64,000 bases of DNA from Flavobacterium noncentrifugens (GTDB lineage Bacteria > Bacteroidota > Bacteroidia > Flavobacteriales > Flavobacteriaceae). The position numbers and the translations under genes were made by a program. The notes under the pieces were generated by a model. It saw only the letters and a list, made by a program, of their open reading frames with translations, did no database searches and was not told the origin of the DNA. The stretch is from contig NZ_FNEZ01000004.1 of the NCBI RefSeq assembly GCF_900100375.1, forward strand, positions 62,001-126,000. Direction: 5' to 3'. Below are positions 42,557-50,526 of the stretch, one piece after another (the first letter of the stretch is position 1; each line of letters begins with the position of its first letter).

Positions 42557-43798
42557 TTATGCATTTGCTTCTAATAATGAAAATCCATCAGCAAATTTGG
42601 TGCGAAGATTTTGCATGTCTTCACTAACTTTCTTATCGAGAACTTTAGCATAATGTTGAGTGGTTTGGATATTTTTATGTCCAAGCATCTTACTCACACT
42701 TTCAATGGAAACACCGTTCGTGAGTGTTACTGATGTCGCGAAAGTATGTCGTGCCATGTGAAAAGTAATCTCTTTTGTGATTTGGCACAAATCACCAATT
42801 TCTTTCAGATAACCGTTCATCTTTTGATTGCTAAGAACAGGTAAAATTCTATCTTCATTTAGACACTTAGGATGTGCGGAATATTTTTTAATCAATTCTT
42901 CGGGAATCGGCAACAAGGGTATTTTAGACTTTGTATCCGTTTTTTGACGATTTTTAAATATCCATTTTTGTCCGTCTATGCCAATTCCTATATGATCTCG
43001 GTTAAGTCCTTTTACATCAACGTAAGCAAGGCCAGTAAAGCAACAGAAAATAAAAATATCGCGAACAAGTTCCAATCTTGGTGTACGGAATTTCTTTGAG
43101 TAGATATCTTTGATTTCTTCTTCGGTCAAAAATTCGGTTTCAACTTCTTTCATTTTTCCATCGTACTTAACAAATGGGTCTTTCTCAAGCCAGTCGTTAT
43201 TGAGACAAATTTTGATGATTTTCCTAAAGTTTCGGACATACTTAACAGCAGTGTTGTTGTTACAATTCTTTTCACTTCTTAAATAAAAATCAAACTCGGT
43301 AATCATTGCAAAATCGATTTTAGAAATGGCAATATCCTTAATATCGTATTTCCAAATTAGGAATTCTTCAAGATGTTTTAGGGAAATTTTGAAACGCTCA
43401 AGTGTTCCCGGTGCGTATCCATTTCCAAGCAGCCCTTTGATCTTATCATTATGCGCCTGGTAAATTGGAATAAGCATTCTGTCGCGATCTGTTTGGCCAA
43501 AGAGGTGCTTCCTAAAGTTGTCAATATTTACAGCCTCTCTTTTATGCGTTAACATGATCTCGATGTTTGTGACGTGTGCTTTCATCGAATCGAGATAGCT
43601 ATTTATTGAACGGGCATCTTCGGAGTTGCCTTTCATTTTCGACAAGTCTTCGGACCATTTGGATTTTTCAATAAATTTTTTAGAACTGAATTCTACACGT
43701 TCGCCATCGACGGTAAGGCGGACATAAAGAGGTAATAGTCCTGTGGCAACAGCTTTTTTACTTCTTAAGTAAAAATGCAAAGTGATTTTTTCTTTCAT
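42557..43798 (-). CDS. int: Tyrosine recombinase (integrase)
   Basis: 413 aa. Arm-binding N-terminal domain (LHFYLRSKKAVATGLLPLYV), SAM-like core-binding domain (about 110-210) and catalytic domain: FTGLAYVDVKGL (251-262), HMARHTFA with His347 and Arg350, LGHKN with His374, and nucleophile Tyr383 in QHYAKVL. The first catalytic Arg of the family (TGLR) is Ala258, as seen in several Bacteroidetes integrases; in IntDOT this Arg is also replaced. It lies 270 bp from the tRNA-Val and points away from it, and probably integrates the island at that tRNA's 3' end. Confidence 0.9.
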   Translation of the reverse strand: MKEKITLHFYLRSKKAVATGLLPLYVRLTVDGERVEFSSKKFIEKSKWSEDLSKMKGNSEDARSINSYLDSMKAHVTNIEIMLTHKREAVNIDNFRKHLFGQTDRDRMLIPIYQAHNDKIKGLLGNGYAPGTLERFKISLKHLEEFLIWKYDIKDIAISKIDFAMITEFDFYLRSEKNCNNNTAVKYVRNFRKIIKICLNNDWLEKDPFVKYDGKMKEVETEFLTEEEIKDIYSKKFRTPRLELVRDIFIFCCFTGLAYVDVKGLNRDHIGIGIDGQKWIFKNRQKTDTKSKIPLLPIPEELIKKYSAHPKCLNEDRILPVLSNQKMNGYLKEIGDLCQITKEITFHMARHTFATSVTLTNGVSIESVSKMLGHKNIQTTQHYAKVLDKKVSEDMQNLRTKFADGFSLLEANA

Positions 43799-43865
43799 GG
43801 TGGTAACCTTTTAATTATTATTCAATTTATCTTTCTGAGTAATAACAAACAAGATGTACAAATTT

Positions 43866-43885
43866 TGAACAGGTGAGTGAACAGG
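43866..43885 (+). repeat. Two TGAACAGG repeats near the integrase
   Basis: TGAACAGG at 43866-43873 and 43878-43885, 12 bp apart. This is the same core and spacing as the six iteron-like repeats inside the initiator gene (18454-18530). Confidence 0.5.
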
Positions 43886-43923
43886 TTGTTAGTACGGCTG
43901 TCTGCAAGGTCTTAGAAAATTTA

Positions 43924-43960
43924 GCGATGCCCTTTGGAACGGTTTTTAAAAGGGCATCGC
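43924..43960. repeat. Strong hairpin next to the att site
   Basis: Perfect 12-bp arms (43924-43935 with 43949-43960) around a 13-nt loop. There is no T-run, so it is a structural or binding element rather than a simple terminator. Confidence 0.55.
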
Positions 43961-44015
43961 ATTTGTTTCGTAAGATTTAAGATTGAATGAATAATTTGCT
44001 ACTTGCACAAAAGCA

Positions 44016-44049
44016 AAAACCCCACAAATCGTAAGATTTGTGGGGTTTT
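44016..44049 (-). terminator. Terminator of tRNA-Val
   Basis: Perfect 15-bp stem (44016-44030 with 44035-44049), loop gtaa, A/T-rich ends, 24 bp beyond the tRNA 3' end. Confidence 0.8.
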
Positions 44050-44069
44050 GAAACTAATTGTATTTAAAC

Positions 44070-44094
44070 TTGTGGGCGATGAGGGATTCGAACC
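44070..44094. repeat. Right att-like repeat in the tRNA 3' end
   Basis: Matches 635-659 with one difference (t/a). It covers the acceptor stem and T arm of tRNA-Val, the usual target of tRNA-directed integrases. Confidence 0.75.
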
Positions 44095-44147
44095 CCCGAC
44101 CCTCTGGGTGTAAACCAGATGCTCTGAACCAACTGAGCTAATCGCCC
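44073..44147 (-). tRNA. tRNA-Val (anticodon UAC)
   Basis: 75-nt cloverleaf without encoded CCA. Acceptor GGGCGAT/ATCGCCC, D arm GCTC/GAGC, anticodon stem TCTGG/CCAGA with loop TTTACAC (anticodon TAC), T loop GTTCGAATC and discriminator A. It is the integration target of the island, and the att repeat rebuilds its 3' end, so it stays functional. Confidence 0.95.
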
Positions 44148-44206
44148 GTATAGGAGTGCAAATATACGTTTAGAATCGATACCTGCAAGCAAATCGGCAA
44201 TAAAAA

Positions 44207-44581
44207 TTATATTTTTTTAATGTCTTTCAGGATGGCCTTTTCAGGATAATTGATGACTTCAAGGATAATCGGTTGGTTTTTAGTGGTTTTTCCTTCGATT
44301 GTATACAATTTTCCACCTTGAAAAACTTTATTGCTTCGGTCAAAATCCACGTCACCATATTGCAGTGTGTTCTTTATATCGATTGTATCGACCCATTTTT
44401 GGGCCAGGGTCACAGATGCTTCTTTAGAATATTGGAATGGTTTGGTGCGAAGGTCGTTTAAAACACGGGCATTTGGAAAGTAATTGCAACGCGTGTCTTT
44501 TCCACTAAAAATTAGCGTCACAAAAAAAATGCCTATGATAAAACCAAACATATAATAGGCAAAGCGGAATTTAAAAGTCAT
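44207..44581 (-). CDS. DUF4258-like small membrane-anchored protein
   Basis: 124 aa. One N-terminal membrane helix (FAYYMFGFIIGIFFVTLIF), then a DUF4258-like domain: LNDLRTKPFQYSKEAS, VDTIDIKNTLQYGDVDFDRS and GKTTKNQPIILEVINY. Function unknown. It lies between the tRNA and the alanine dehydrogenase gene, in the same direction as the latter, and is probably the first core chromosomal gene beyond the island. Confidence 0.75.
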   Translation of the reverse strand: MTFKFRFAYYMFGFIIGIFFVTLIFSGKDTRCNYFPNARVLNDLRTKPFQYSKEASVTLAQKWVDTIDIKNTLQYGDVDFDRSNKVFQGGKLYTIEGKTTKNQPIILEVINYPEKAILKDIKKI

Positions 44582-44617
44582 GGATTATTTTTTGGGCAAA
44601 GGTAAATCAAACTGCTG

Positions 44618-45811
44618 TTAAAACACAATTAAATTGATGTCGCTTGCCGGAAGGTCAAACCAGTCGGCAATCGCCCTGTTGGTCAGGATACCATGGTATA
44701 AATACACACCGTTTTTGAGGCCTTTGTTGCATCTGATCGAACTTTCAATACCGCCGTCTTCAGCAATTTGAAGCAGGTATGGCGTGATGATATTGCTAAT
44801 TGAAAGCGAAGCGGTTTTAGAATATCGAGACGGAATATTCGGGACACAATAATGAATGACATTGTGCTTGATGAACGTGGGCTTTTCATGCGTAGTCACT
44901 TCCGAAGTTTCAAAGCAGCCGCCGGTATCAATGCTCACATCGACGATTACAGCGCCTTTTTTCATGTGTTCAACCATGGTTTCGGTCACGACAACGGGGC
45001 AACGGTCTTTTCCGCGCATGGCGCCAATTGCAGCGTCGCAGCGCCTTAAAGCTTTCAGCAATGATTTCGGCTGAATGGTAGAAGTAAAAATGCGTTGGTT
45101 CAGATTATTCTGCAAACGCCTTAATTTCGTAATCGAATTGTCGAACACTTTGACATTAGCGCCAAGTCCGAGTGCTGTTTTTGCAGCGAATTCACCAACA
45201 GTTCCAGCACCTAAAATAACCACATCGGTTGGAGGAACTCCGGTAATATTTCCGAATAATAATCCTTTTCCGAATTGGTTGTTGATCATCAGTTCAGCAG
45301 CTACAAGAATTGAAGCAGTTCCCGCAATTTCACTCAATGATTTTACGGCAGGATAGGAGCCATCTTCATCTTTAATATATTCAAAGGCAAGTGCGGTAAT
45401 TTTCTTTTTGGTCAGCGCTTCAAAATATTCTTTTTTCCTGGTTTTAAGCTGGATCGCCGAAATAATGATTGTTTGCGGATTCACCATTTCCATTTCATCC
45501 ATTGTAACGGGTTCGACTTTTAAAATCATCGGGCAACCGAAAACTTTCTTCGTATCGGCAGTGATTTCTGCGCCGGCATCGCTGTATTCTTTATCGGAAT
45601 AACTCGAACTTTGTCCGGCTCCTGATTCAATCATCACGCGATGTCCATGAGAAACGAGCGAATTCACCGCGTCAGGCGTCAGGCAGATCCGCCGTTCCTG
45701 ATAGCTTGTTTCCTTGGGAATCCCGATGAAAAGTTCGCTTTTTTGCCTTGCAATTTCTAACTTTTCTTCCTGCGGAATCAGTTGCTGTTTGGTAAACGGT
45801 GTGAGTGACAT
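44618..45811 (-). CDS. ald: Alanine dehydrogenase
   Basis: 397 aa. N-terminal catalytic domain with IGIPKETSYQERRICLTPDA and LKVEPVTMDEMEMV, a Rossmann NAD domain (DVVILGAGTVGEFAAKTALG, near 210), and IDTGGCFETSEVTTHEKPTF. The family interconverts L-alanine and pyruvate with NAD, and also includes the PntA transhydrogenase N-half. The C-terminal end (DLPASDINLIVF) is typical of the Flavobacteria enzyme. A TAACTTTG box on the minus strand at 45863-45870 is a plausible promoter element. Confidence 0.85.
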   Translation of the reverse strand: MSLTPFTKQQLIPQEEKLEIARQKSELFIGIPKETSYQERRICLTPDAVNSLVSHGHRVMIESGAGQSSSYSDKEYSDAGAEITADTKKVFGCPMILKVEPVTMDEMEMVNPQTIIISAIQLKTRKKEYFEALTKKKITALAFEYIKDEDGSYPAVKSLSEIAGTASILVAAELMINNQFGKGLLFGNITGVPPTDVVILGAGTVGEFAAKTALGLGANVKVFDNSITKLRRLQNNLNQRIFTSTIQPKSLLKALRRCDAAIGAMRGKDRCPVVVTETMVEHMKKGAVIVDVSIDTGGCFETSEVTTHEKPTFIKHNVIHYCVPNIPSRYSKTASLSISNIITPYLLQIAEDGGIESSIRCNKGLKNGVYLYHGILTNRAIADWFDLPASDINLIVF

Positions 45812-45922
45812 TTTTGTGTTGTGAAAATTATCGGTTAAAGTTATGAAAAAGCTTTAAAGTACCAAAGTTAAATGCTTTAGTGCGATTATTTAAAATGAAT
45901 CCGCTTTGCGATATTGAAAAAG

Positions 45923-45966
45923 AAAACCATCAAAATCAAACAATACAGTTTCATCTTGATGGTTTT
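45923..45966 (-). terminator. Terminator of tsaE
   Basis: 11-bp stem (45923-45933 with 45956-45966), 22-nt loop, just after the tsaE stop. Confidence 0.65.
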
Positions 45967-45981
45967 AAAAATTAATATATT

Positions 45982-46389
45982 TTATCTGAAAGTCAGCTGG
46001 CGTTTTCCATTCGGCAATACTTTAATGAATACAGATGAATGTTCTTCCGGAATCAGGTTCGGGATTTTTTCTGCCCATTCAATAAAACACCAATTCCCGG
46101 AATATAAATATTCGTCCATGCCCATGTCATAAGCTTCATTTTCCGATTTCAATCGGTATACATCGAAATGATAAACTATTTCATTATCAGCTGTTTTGTA
46201 TTCATTAACTAAAGAAAAGGTCGGACTTCCGGTCGTATCATTTACGCCGAGTTTTTTGGCCAATGATTTGATGAAAGTCGTTTTTCCGGCGCCCATTTCC
46301 CCATTAAAAAGAATGACTTTCTGCGGATTTTGTTCGATCAATTTTGAAGCAGCCGCGCCGATTTCATCCAATGAAAATTGTATTTCCAT
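45982..46389 (-). CDS. tsaE: tRNA t6A biosynthesis ATPase TsaE
   Basis: 135 aa, the usual length. P-loop GEMGAGKTTFIKSL (about 29-42), TGSPTFSLVNEY, HFDVYRL and GNWCFIEWAEKIPNLI match TsaE. It works with TsaB/TsaD/TsaC to make t6A37 in tRNAs reading ANN codons. It follows porX by 25 nt in the same direction. Confidence 0.95.
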   Translation of the reverse strand: MEIQFSLDEIGAAASKLIEQNPQKVILFNGEMGAGKTTFIKSLAKKLGVNDTTGSPTFSLVNEYKTADNEIVYHFDVYRLKSENEAYDMGMDEYLYSGNWCFIEWAEKIPNLIPEEHSSVFIKVLPNGKRQLTFR

Positions 46390-46414
46390 TACAAATTATG
46401 AATTAGATTTCTGA

Positions 46415-47968
46415 TTATTTTGGATTAAAAACCAAAAACGGAATGATCATTTCTTCGAGCGAAATTCCGCCGTGCTGGTACGAATTCCGGTAATAACTCA
46501 CATAATGGTTGTAGTTATTGACATACGCCAGGAAGTAATCGTTCTTCGCAAAAATGTACGAACTGCTCATATTGATCGAAGGCAACCCAATGGCTTTCGG
46601 ATCTCTTACTGCATACACATCTTTATCTTCATAAGTTAAGCTTCGGCCAGTTTTATATCTTAAATTCAGGCTTGTATTCTTGTCTCCGATAACTTTTGAC
46701 GGATTTTTGACGTTGATCGTTCCATGATCTGTTGTTAAAATCAACTTGAAATTCATTTTTTGCGCCTGCTGGATAATTTCGAGAAGCGGTGAATTTTTAA
46801 ACCAGCTCGCGGTTAATGAGCGATACGCTTTGTCATCTGCGGCGAGTTCTTTGACCACGTCCATTTCGGTTTTCGCGTGTGAAAGCATGTCGACGAAATT
46901 ATAAACGACAGTTACAAGATCATTGTCTTTCAAACCTTTGAAGCTTTCAGCGAGTTTTTTTCCACTTGCAAGGTTTGTGATCTTGAAATAATCTTCTTTG
47001 ATATTGAGTCCGAGGCGTTTGAGTTGTGCCGATAAAAATTCGGCTTCATATAGGTTTTTTCCGCCATCCTCGACATCATTTTTCCAATACTGCGGAAATT
47101 GTTTTTCCATTTCCAAAGGTGTCAATCCTGAGAAGATCGCATTTCTTGCGTATTGTGTTGCCGTTGGCAAAATCGCATAATACGGCACTTCTTTTTCAAG
47201 TTTGTAATGATTTGAAACTGTTGCTTCAAACGCTTTCCACTGGTCGTAACGCAAATTGTCGATGACAACAAAAAGAACAGGACGCTCTTTCTTTTTAAGT
47301 TCCGGAACAACGAGTTCGCGGAATAAATTGTGGGACAAAACCGGTTTTTCGGCTTTAGGGACAAACCAGTCTTCGTAGTTTCTTTCAATGAATTTCCCAA
47401 ATTGAGAATTGGCTTCAACCTTTTGGGATTCAAGGATTTCAATCATGCTTTGGTCTTCGATGTTTTCAAGTTCGAGTTCCCAGAAAATGAGTTTTTTGTA
47501 GATTTCGATCCATTCTTCAAAGGAATTCACCATCGCCATTTCCATAGCAATTTTGCGAAATTCCTTTTGGTAATCCAAAGTGGTTTTTTCAGAAATCAAT
47601 CGGGAATGATCTAAGTTTTTCTTTAAGCTCAATAAGATTTGGTTCGGATTTACAGGTTTGATAAGATAATCGGCAATTTTAGAACCGATCGCTTCTTCCA
47701 TAATGTATTCTTCCTCACTTTTGGTGATCATCACAACCGGAGTGGCCGATTTAATTTCCTTGATTTCAGACAAAGTTTCAAGGCCGCTCATTCCGGGCAT
47801 ATTTTCATCCAGGAAAACGATGTCAAAATTGTTTTCACCAAATACATCAACAGCATCGCGGCCGTTGTTGCAGGTGGTGACTTCGTAGTTCTTTTTTTCG
47901 AGGAAAAGGATGTGCGGTTTTAATAAATCGATTTCATCATCGACCCATAAAATTTTGATTTTGTCCAT
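46415..47968 (-). CDS. porX: T9SS regulator PorX (response regulator-PglZ)
   Basis: 517 aa. N-terminal receiver with the phospho-acceptor Asp near residue 54 (IVFLDENMPGMSGL) and switch residues VMITKSEEE and DYLIKPVNP; a helical linker (130-200); and a C-terminal PglZ phosphodiesterase-like domain (VLFVVIDNLRYDQWKAF, ILTTDHGTINV). PorX works with PorY to control the type IX secretion system, which matches the T9SS cargo at 22179-23261. It contains no HTH, as is usual for PorX. Confidence 0.95.
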   Translation of the reverse strand: MDKIKILWVDDEIDLLKPHILFLEKKNYEVTTCNNGRDAVDVFGENNFDIVFLDENMPGMSGLETLSEIKEIKSATPVVMITKSEEEYIMEEAIGSKIADYLIKPVNPNQILLSLKKNLDHSRLISEKTTLDYQKEFRKIAMEMAMVNSFEEWIEIYKKLIFWELELENIEDQSMIEILESQKVEANSQFGKFIERNYEDWFVPKAEKPVLSHNLFRELVVPELKKKERPVLFVVIDNLRYDQWKAFEATVSNHYKLEKEVPYYAILPTATQYARNAIFSGLTPLEMEKQFPQYWKNDVEDGGKNLYEAEFLSAQLKRLGLNIKEDYFKITNLASGKKLAESFKGLKDNDLVTVVYNFVDMLSHAKTEMDVVKELAADDKAYRSLTASWFKNSPLLEIIQQAQKMNFKLILTTDHGTINVKNPSKVIGDKNTSLNLRYKTGRSLTYEDKDVYAVRDPKAIGLPSINMSSSYIFAKNDYFLAYVNNYNHYVSYYRNSYQHGGISLEEMIIPFLVFNPK

Positions 47969-48079
47969 ATATTGTTAATGTTATCTTGCGTTGTTTAGCC
48001 GCAGCAATTTAACATTTATTTGAACGGTTTGTTCTTAAATTTATTGTAAAGTTAAAATGTTTTACAATTGGTTTTGAAC

Positions 48080-48466
48080 TTATTTGTGCCTTCCGGTTTT
48101 GCTGTTTTCGGCATCCCAGTCGGCTGTGCTGTTGTTTTGGTCGCGGTCATCCGTATCGTTGATGTCATTCATGTAACCGGCAGTGTCGCGACCTTCTGCA
48201 TCTTCATCCGCATTGTCATCTTCGCTGATCGGCTCTTTTGAAGATTCTTTATTTTCCTGTATTTTTACCGTGCCTTTGTCAATTTGGGAAATGCTGGTTT
48301 CGATATGTTCATCACCGGGAAATTGCCCTTGATAACGGCCGAGTCCGCTTTCTTTGATTTCAGCAGTTGTTTGTGATTTTAATTCTTTTGCAGGCTCGGT
48401 TTTACCAATTTCTTTCGGATTGATATCGCTCGGCTGATCTTCTTTTATAGTGTTTTTCGTGTCCAT
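48080..48466 (-). CDS. Acidic low-complexity protein, 128 aa
   Basis: Highly charged, rich in Asp, Glu, Lys, Ser and Asn (MNDINDTDDRDQNNSTADWD), no membrane segment and no globular-looking core. Probably disordered, as seen in many small Flavobacteria stress-related proteins. It is preceded by the YihY gene in the same direction. Function unknown. Confidence 0.6.
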   Translation of the reverse strand: MDTKNTIKEDQPSDINPKEIGKTEPAKELKSQTTAEIKESGLGRYQGQFPGDEHIETSISQIDKGTVKIQENKESSKEPISEDDNADEDAEGRDTAGYMNDINDTDDRDQNNSTADWDAENSKTGRHK

Positions 48467-48538
48467 GATTTTATATTTTTAGTTGTCTGATAAATTTACG
48501 CCTACCAATAAAAAATTGCCTTATGCCATTCGATTAAA

Positions 48539-49516
48539 TCATTGCACGATTTGATCATTTGCTTCATGTTTGACTGGCTTTGGCGGCAAAACGCCATTTG
48601 TTTTTTCGAGTTCGTGCTGTTCGATATAAACGGCGTAATCTGCTGGTTCGATTTTGGATCCGATGTATTCGGCGTACACTTTCGTGAATTCGGCTCCGAA
48701 GTATAAAATTGCAGCCGTATAATACACCCAGACTAATATAATAATCAGCGATCCTGCTGCGCCATAAGCCGATCCGGTACTGCTGGTTTCAATGTAAATC
48801 CCAATCAAATAACGTCCGAGCATAAACAAACAAGCAGTGAAAAACGCACCTATTCTAACATCTTTCCATGCAATTTTGGCATCCGGAAGCACTTTAAAGA
48901 TCACACCGAATAGTATCGTAATGACACCAAAGCTAATCACAATGTTGATCACGTAAAACACAAACACTGTAATTTCGGGAAAGTACATTTTAATTAATCC
49001 GCTTAAAGCGACCAAAGCACCGTTTACTATTAAAGAAACGATCAATAAAAATCCCAGTCCGACAATTAAAGATGAAGACAACAATCTGTCTTTCAATAAT
49101 TTTACCCAGCCTCGTTTTGGTTTGGCTTTCACTTTCCAGATCAGGTTAATGGAATCCTGGATTTCCCCAAAAACGCTAGTCGCACCAATGATCAAAGTTA
49201 CAGATCCGATAATGACGGCCATATTGGTTTTTCCCGAAAGCTCCATGTGTTTGATAATATCCTGAATTTGTAAAGCCGCTTCATTCCCGACCAATCCGTT
49301 GATTTCGCTAAAAACATGTCCCTGAATCGCATCTCTTCCAAGAAACAACCCGGCAAGCGAAATCATCAACAGCAATAAAGGAGCAAGTGAAAAAATGGTG
49401 TAATAGGACAGGGCGGCACTGAGTTTTAGCGCACGGTCTTCTATAAAACTATTGAACGTTTTCTTTAAAATGCCCAGCGCATCTTTGGCTTTTTGTTTTG
49501 TAAACGGATTTTTCAT
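48539..49516 (-). CDS. YihY/BrkB family inner membrane protein
   Basis: 325 aa, six membrane helices. YihY features: ALKLSAALSYYTIFSLAPLL, then a middle GATSVFGEIQDSINLIWKVK, and LPDAKIAWKDVRIGAFFTAC, with YGAAGSLIIILVWVYYTA near 240. The hydrophilic C-terminus is basic. The family was once misassigned as RNase BN; its transport role is uncertain. Confidence 0.9.
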   Translation of the reverse strand: MKNPFTKQKAKDALGILKKTFNSFIEDRALKLSAALSYYTIFSLAPLLLLMISLAGLFLGRDAIQGHVFSEINGLVGNEAALQIQDIIKHMELSGKTNMAVIIGSVTLIIGATSVFGEIQDSINLIWKVKAKPKRGWVKLLKDRLLSSSLIVGLGFLLIVSLIVNGALVALSGLIKMYFPEITVFVFYVINIVISFGVITILFGVIFKVLPDAKIAWKDVRIGAFFTACLFMLGRYLIGIYIETSSTGSAYGAAGSLIIILVWVYYTAAILYFGAEFTKVYAEYIGSKIEPADYAVYIEQHELEKTNGVLPPKPVKHEANDQIVQ

Positions 49517-49602
49517 AGGGTTAGATTGTAAATGAATTTACAAAAAAACACCGAATATTTCATTGCGATTTATCCGGTGCTCTTCAAGTGGAAGTTTGTG
49601 CT

Positions 49603-50415
49603 TTATTCAGCAATTTTATTTTGGCCTGTTTCCAGATAGATTTTCAGGTTTTCGATATCGTTTTTAACCATTTTTTCGAATAATGGATTCAGCAGTTTAG
49701 CAGCTGTTTCTCCTGCTACGCCAAGCGGAGCATGGTAGGAAATGGTAACATCAAGTTCGGTTGAATTTCCTAAATCCTTGAAGTATACTTTTCCCGCATT
49801 GTCAACTGTAGAATCCGGAAGCGAATGCCAGCTTAGCAGTTTGTCTTTTTCGTCCATTAAAATCTGTGCTTTCCATGAAATGCTTCCAATTCCGGCCGGG
49901 CCTTTTGCTTTCCATTCGGATGTCACTTTATCAGTTTCGTTCACGCTTTCAATATGACTCATGAATTTTGGAAGGTTTTCGAGATTTCTCCAGAACGAAT
50001 ACACTTCTGAAACCGGTTTGTCAATCTTAATTTGTGTACGTATATTCACGTTCGAGCTTTTCAGCTTTCCGTGACTTCCTGCTACATCATAAACAGGACA
50101 GTATCCACTAATTCCACGTGCCAGCAATGTACTTGCCGCCAATGTTCCGGCAATGCTTTTGTTTTTTCCAGACAATGATTTGTATAAAATGAATGTTCCG
50201 GCAGCAACCATGAAAATCCGCTCTAGCGTGCTCACATTTTCTTCCAATCCCGGAATAAAACTGTGGTTTTCAGGCGCGCTGCTAAGAGAAAGTCGCTCTG
50301 ATTCCTGTTGTGAATAATAGCCGCCGTAACGGTTTGGATCGGTTCCTGAAGAATCTATTTTGGAGTGAATCTTTTTCGCTAAAACTTCTCCGGCTGTTGG
50401 ATGTGTCGTACTCAT
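49603..50415 (-). CDS. DUF2892-SRPBCC cyclase/dehydrase-like protein
   Basis: 270 aa. Residues 1-60 are polar; 65-115 form a DUF2892-like two-helix membrane domain (NVSTLERIFMVAAGTFILYK, then GYCPVYDVAG). Residues 120-262 form a START-like SRPBCC domain (IKIDKPVSEVYSFWRNLENL, LPKFMSHIESV, WKAQILMDEKDKLLSWHSLP). It probably binds a hydrophobic ligand at the membrane. Such fusions are common in Bacteroidetes stress loci. Confidence 0.85.
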   Translation of the reverse strand: MSTTHPTAGEVLAKKIHSKIDSSGTDPNRYGGYYSQQESERLSLSSAPENHSFIPGLEENVSTLERIFMVAAGTFILYKSLSGKNKSIAGTLAASTLLARGISGYCPVYDVAGSHGKLKSSNVNIRTQIKIDKPVSEVYSFWRNLENLPKFMSHIESVNETDKVTSEWKAKGPAGIGSISWKAQILMDEKDKLLSWHSLPDSTVDNAGKVYFKDLGNSTELDVTISYHAPLGVAGETAAKLLNPLFEKMVKNDIENLKIYLETGQNKIAE

Positions 50416-50526
50416 ATCGCTTTAATTTTGTGTGTTGTTTCCAAGTTATAATACAAATATACTTTCTGGAACAACCAATCCATTTACAGGATATTTTGAT
50501 TTTGTTGCATGATTAGCCAAGTAACA

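Larger units (their letters stand above)
43799..44069. other. att-proximal intergenic region
   Basis: Between the integrase and the tRNA. It holds two iteron-like repeats (43866-43885), a 12-bp stem hairpin (43924-43960) and the tRNA terminator (44016-44049). No gene is supported. Confidence 0.6.
635..44094. mobile_element. Integrated island at tRNA-Val (IME or reduced ICE)
   Basis: The island is bounded by the two att-like repeats. It has a tyrosine integrase next to the tRNA, an excisionase-like HTH protein, RteC, a helicase-loader-like ATPase and an initiator-like protein. Cargo includes a candidate defence operon and a metal-resistance block. No relaxase, TraG coupling protein or T4SS gene is visible, so self-transfer is not supported; transfer in trans or loss of the transfer module are both possible. 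Its true left end could lie elsewhere if the left repeat comes from an earlier element. Confidence 0.7.
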
